NCBI GenBank assembly: GCA_031556525.1 | Contig: JAVBSS010000030.1 | Location: forward strand, 1-64,000 | From: JAVBSN01 sp031556525 | GTDB lineage: Bacteria; Bacillota; Clostridia; Lachnospirales; Lachnospiraceae | Direction of reading: 5' to 3' | Length of the DNA: 64,000 nucleotides | Shown: positions 61,826-64,000 of the stretch, in pieces | How the letters are laid out: each line of letters opens with the position of its first letter | Numbering within the stretch: the first letter of the stretch is position 1 | Position numbers and translations under genes: made by a program | The notes under the pieces: generated by a model | Seen by the model: only the letters and a program-made list of their open reading frames with translations | Databases searched by the model: none | What the model was told of the DNA's origin: nothing

Positions 61826-62752
61826 ATGATTTATAACAATATATTAGAGGCAGTTGGGTATACCCCGATGATAAGACTTAGCAGTATGAATAAACCAGAG
61901 AATGCAGAGATTTTAGTTAAGTTTGAAGGATTAAATGTAGGTGGTTCGATTAAGACAAGAACAGCACTTAATATGATTGAGGCAGCAGAGAGACAAGGTA
62001 TATTAACAGAAGATAGTATAATTGTAGAACCTACTAGTGGCAATCAAGGAATAGGACTTTCTCTAATAGGAGCAATTAAGAAATATAGAACGATTATCAT
62101 TATGCCAGATTCGGTTAGTGAAGAACGTAGAAAACTAGTAGAGCATTATGGAGCAGAAGTTATATTGGTTCATGATGAAGGAAATATTGGTGACTGCATT
62201 GAGGAATGTTTACAAACTGCATTAAGAATGGCAGCAGAGAACCCTAAGATATTTGTTCCTCAACAATTTGAAAATCCTGCAAATGCGATGGCACATCGTC
62301 ATCACACGGGGCTTGAGATACTAGAACAAGTAGCTGGACCAATTCATGGTTTTTGCTCAGGAATTGGGACGGGCGGTACTATTACGGGAATTGGAGAGGT
62401 ATTAAAAGCACTTAATCCGGATATTACTATATGGGCAGTTGAACCAGAGAATGCAGCTATTCTAGCAGGAGGAACAATAGGAACTCATTTGCAAATGGGA
62501 ATTGGTGATGGACTTATACCTGAAATATTGAATCAGAATATTTATGAAGATATTTATATAGTATCTGATGAAGAGGCAATATTAACAGCAAAAGAACTTG
62601 CTAGAAAAGAAGGACTTATGTGTGGAATATCTAGTGGAACAAATGTTGCAGCAGCATTGAAACTAGCAGAAAAGCTAGGAAAAGGAAAAACAGTAGTTAC
62701 AGTTTTACCAGATACAGCAGAGAGATACTTTTCAACTCCGTTGTTTGAATAG
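61826..62752 (+). CDS. Cysteine synthase (O-acetylserine sulfhydrylase family)
   Basis: A 308-residue PLP enzyme of the fold-type-II beta family. GGSIKTRTALNMIEAAERQG holds the Schiff-base Lys, PTSGNQGIGLSLIGA the substrate loop, GIGTGGTITGIGEVL the phosphate loop and GISSGTNVAAALKLAEK the C-terminal motif. Usual CysK has GGSVKDR; the Thr replacement of Asp is a family variant. Forms cysteine from O-acetylserine and sulfide. AGAAGGGA before ATG 61826. Confidence 0.9.
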   Translation: MIYNNILEAVGYTPMIRLSSMNKPENAEILVKFEGLNVGGSIKTRTALNMIEAAERQGILTEDSIIVEPTSGNQGIGLSLIGAIKKYRTIIIMPDSVSEERRKLVEHYGAEVILVHDEGNIGDCIEECLQTALRMAAENPKIFVPQQFENPANAMAHRHHTGLEILEQVAGPIHGFCSGIGTGGTITGIGEVLKALNPDITIWAVEPENAAILAGGTIGTHLQMGIGDGLIPEILNQNIYEDIYIVSDEEAILTAKELARKEGLMCGISSGTNVAAALKLAEKLGKGKTVVTVLPDTAERYFSTPLFE

Positions 62753-62793
62753 AAATAGAGAAAAGGATAGAAGATTAGATAGGGGTGTTATTT

Positions 62794-63174
62794 ATGGAAA
62801 CATTAGATGCTATTGAAAAGGAAGTTCTTGAAGAAATATTAGAGTATAGTAAGTATATTATACCCGCAGCAAATAGTGTTATTAGTGAATTAAGAGCAGA
62901 CAAAAAAGAAGATACAAGTCAACTGCTCAATACAATTATTAAAGGAATCAACTGGGAGATAGAGATATTTAACAATATCGAAGCAGTAATTAACAAAAAG
63001 GGAAATTGGGTAGATAAAGAGGCAATAACGGAGGCAGTCTCGAATCTAGGAAAAGGATTAACCGACAAAGATGAAGAAGCTATTGCAAGTTGCATAGAAG
63101 ATGATTTTATACCTTTTTTAAGAAGTATGCAAAAGGCAGCAGAGTTTAGATTGAAACAAGAAAATAGTAATTAA
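62794..63174 (+). CDS. Small helical protein near fliD
   Basis: A 126-residue acidic helical protein (METLDAIEKEVLEEILEYSK; FIPFLRSMQKAAEFRLKQ). No membrane segment. ATG 62794 with AGGGGTG upstream; GTG 62785 is less likely. Its C-terminal pattern (LTDKDEEAIASCIEDDFIPFL) resembles the small island protein at 295-558, as if both belong to a family of flagellar helpers. Function unknown. Confidence 0.65.
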   Translation: METLDAIEKEVLEEILEYSKYIIPAANSVISELRADKKEDTSQLLNTIIKGINWEIEIFNNIEAVINKKGNWVDKEAITEAVSNLGKGLTDKDEEAIASCIEDDFIPFLRSMQKAAEFRLKQENSN

Positions 63175-63176
63175 TA

Positions 63177-63210
63177 AAAGGCACATTCTATCAAAGTAGA
63201 ATGTGCCTTT
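63177..63210. terminator. Bidirectional terminator between the helical gene and fliD
   Basis: AAAGGCACATTCTA (63177-63190) and TAGAATGTGCCTTT (63197-63210) form a perfect 14-bp stem with a TCAAAG loop between convergent genes. Confidence 0.88.
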
Positions 63211-64000
63211 ATAAGTATTGATTATATAACAAACCACTGTATCTTGATGGAACATAAGGACTAGGAAATCCTTTTTGAATATCAGGGTAAGAAACGGTAA
63301 CCTTATCAATATAAGAAATAGGATCTAGGATAATCTTTTCTGTTACATTACTAATGGCCTTCTTGAAATCAGAAGCATCATCAAATGCAGATTGAAAACT
63401 ACCATTGCTAATACTTTGTGTAATTGATTGTGAGTCAGAAGATAAGTGACCGTCTTCTTCAAGTATAAGACCTACAGATTTGATGTAGGATTCATAGCGG
63501 TTAAATACACTCTTAAGATCGTTTGTTAATCTACGAGTTCCGTTAGGATTATTTGAAGAAGAAGCTAACTCATGTAAGCGATTATAGGCATTTACAAAGC
63601 TTGATACACTATCCATAACTTTTCCTTTATCGGCAACGATAGATATGCTTACATCTTCAGTGGTAGGAGCTAGTAAATCAATTGAAACAGTATTGTTAAT
63701 AGATATATTGTTGGTAGCTGATGTATGAGGTTCACCATTAATAGTAAATTCAGAATCTGAAGGTTCTTGAAAAACATTATTAAGTCCCAAAACAGAAACT
63801 ATCGAATTTCCAGAAGATTTATCTTCTATCCAAAAAGCCAGACCATTTGGAGTATTAGGAGAGCCTTGAGAAACAGATTCTAATACAACAGAAGCACTTA
63901 ATTCTCTAACGTCTAAGGAAGCTTTGATAGGCATATTAGCATTGTTGATGGCATCAACCAAACTTCTTTGGATAGAATAATTATGTTCGCCTCGATTGAT
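63209..64000 (-). CDS. fliD: Flagellar filament cap protein FliD, C-terminal part
   Basis: The frame is open to the right window edge, giving 263 residues of the C-terminal part; the start lies beyond 64000. It has the hook-IN-like motif SIQRSLVDAINNANMPIKA, then SEFTINGEPHTSATNNISIN, VSIDLLAPTTEDVSISI and KVMDSVSSFVNAYNRLHEL, the order typical of FliD D2 and the C-terminal helical domain. It ends with SRYSGLLYNQYL. FliD caps the filament and helps flagellin add at the tip. It reads left and is separated from the gene before it by a bidirectional terminator. Confidence 0.85.
   Translation of the reverse strand: MNRGEHNYSIQRSLVDAINNANMPIKASLDVRELSASVVLESVSQGSPNTPNGLAFWIEDKSSGNSIVSVLGLNNVFQEPSDSEFTINGEPHTSATNNISINNTVSIDLLAPTTEDVSISIVADKGKVMDSVSSFVNAYNRLHELASSSNNPNGTRRLTNDLKSVFNRYESYIKSVGLILEEDGHLSSDSQSITQSISNGSFQSAFDDASDFKKAISNVTEKIILDPISYIDKVTVSYPDIQKGFPSPYVPSRYSGLLYNQYL

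Overview
The window is strongly AT-rich DNA (about one third G+C by eye) with short spacings, strong GGAGG-type ribosome binding sites, sigma-A promoters (TTGACA-17-TATAAT) and Clostridia-type gene content. A flagellin island, Ser/Thr kinase genes, DUF5716/DUF5717-type proteins, YesL, and FHA proteins of the DUF6382 type together suggest a motile, Gram-positive anaerobe of the class Clostridia, most likely the Lachnospiraceae. The species cannot be named from the sequence. TAA, TAG and TGA are all used as stops, so the code is standard. No tRNA, rRNA, CRISPR array or complete insertion sequence was seen.

Layout. (1) 1-11950: the 3' end of a flagellin gene, then a filament-glycosylation island: a small helical protein, a Maf-type motility accessory factor, the pseudaminic-acid genes pseB-pseF-pseI-pseC-pseG, a sugar epimerase/reductase, an ATP-grasp enzyme and a fusion of a hexapeptide acyltransferase with a GT-D glycosyltransferase. 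(2) 11960-16490: an AlbA_2-type regulator, then an accessory segment with an N-acetylmuramoyl-L-alanine amidase directly upstream of an unmistakable cholesterol-dependent cytolysin that lacks a signal peptide. (3) 16600-26490: a CgeB-like glycosyltransferase, conserved unknowns, a coiled-coil protein with tandem repeats, an orphan AbiEi-like regulator, an acyl-CoA carboxylase beta subunit, a bacterial stefin (cystatin)-like protein between two 83-bp repeats, YesL, a diaminopimelate decarboxylase broken by one in-frame TAG, a cyclophilin and MltG.

(4) 26745-45898: a phospho-signalling and envelope cluster: FHA protein, PP2C phosphatase, transmembrane Ser/Thr kinase with TPR-like outer part, a membrane protein whose tail carries 15 Thr-x-x-Leu motifs (the pattern FHA domains bind when the Thr is phosphorylated), a 1565-residue Ig-repeat surface protein, and, after a HAD phosphatase and an aminotransferase, DUF5717, an actin/Hsp70-like DUF5716 protein, a TPR-like protein, a coiled-coil membrane protein and a two-helix membrane peptide. 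I infer a kinase-controlled, FHA-assembled envelope complex that has not been described. (5) 45912-48554: valS. (6) 48985-53536: a type VII secretion LXG module (two small partner proteins, an LXG toxin with an HExxH metallopeptidase-like domain, two paralogous lipoproteins as likely immunity proteins) lying between two identical 59-bp direct repeats.

(7) 53566-64000: housekeeping genes (rhodanese, THUMP rRNA methyltransferase, papain-family surface peptidase, RdgB, YfcE, RlmD, DedA, GT4 glycosyltransferase, cysteine synthase), a short helical protein and the 3' part of fliD on the minus strand, so flagellar genes bracket the window. Several small repeat families (83-bp, 59-bp, a CTCG/CTAAGTG family, a GC-rich 120-nt in-frame insertion at the rlmD 3' end) punctuate regions 3 to 7.
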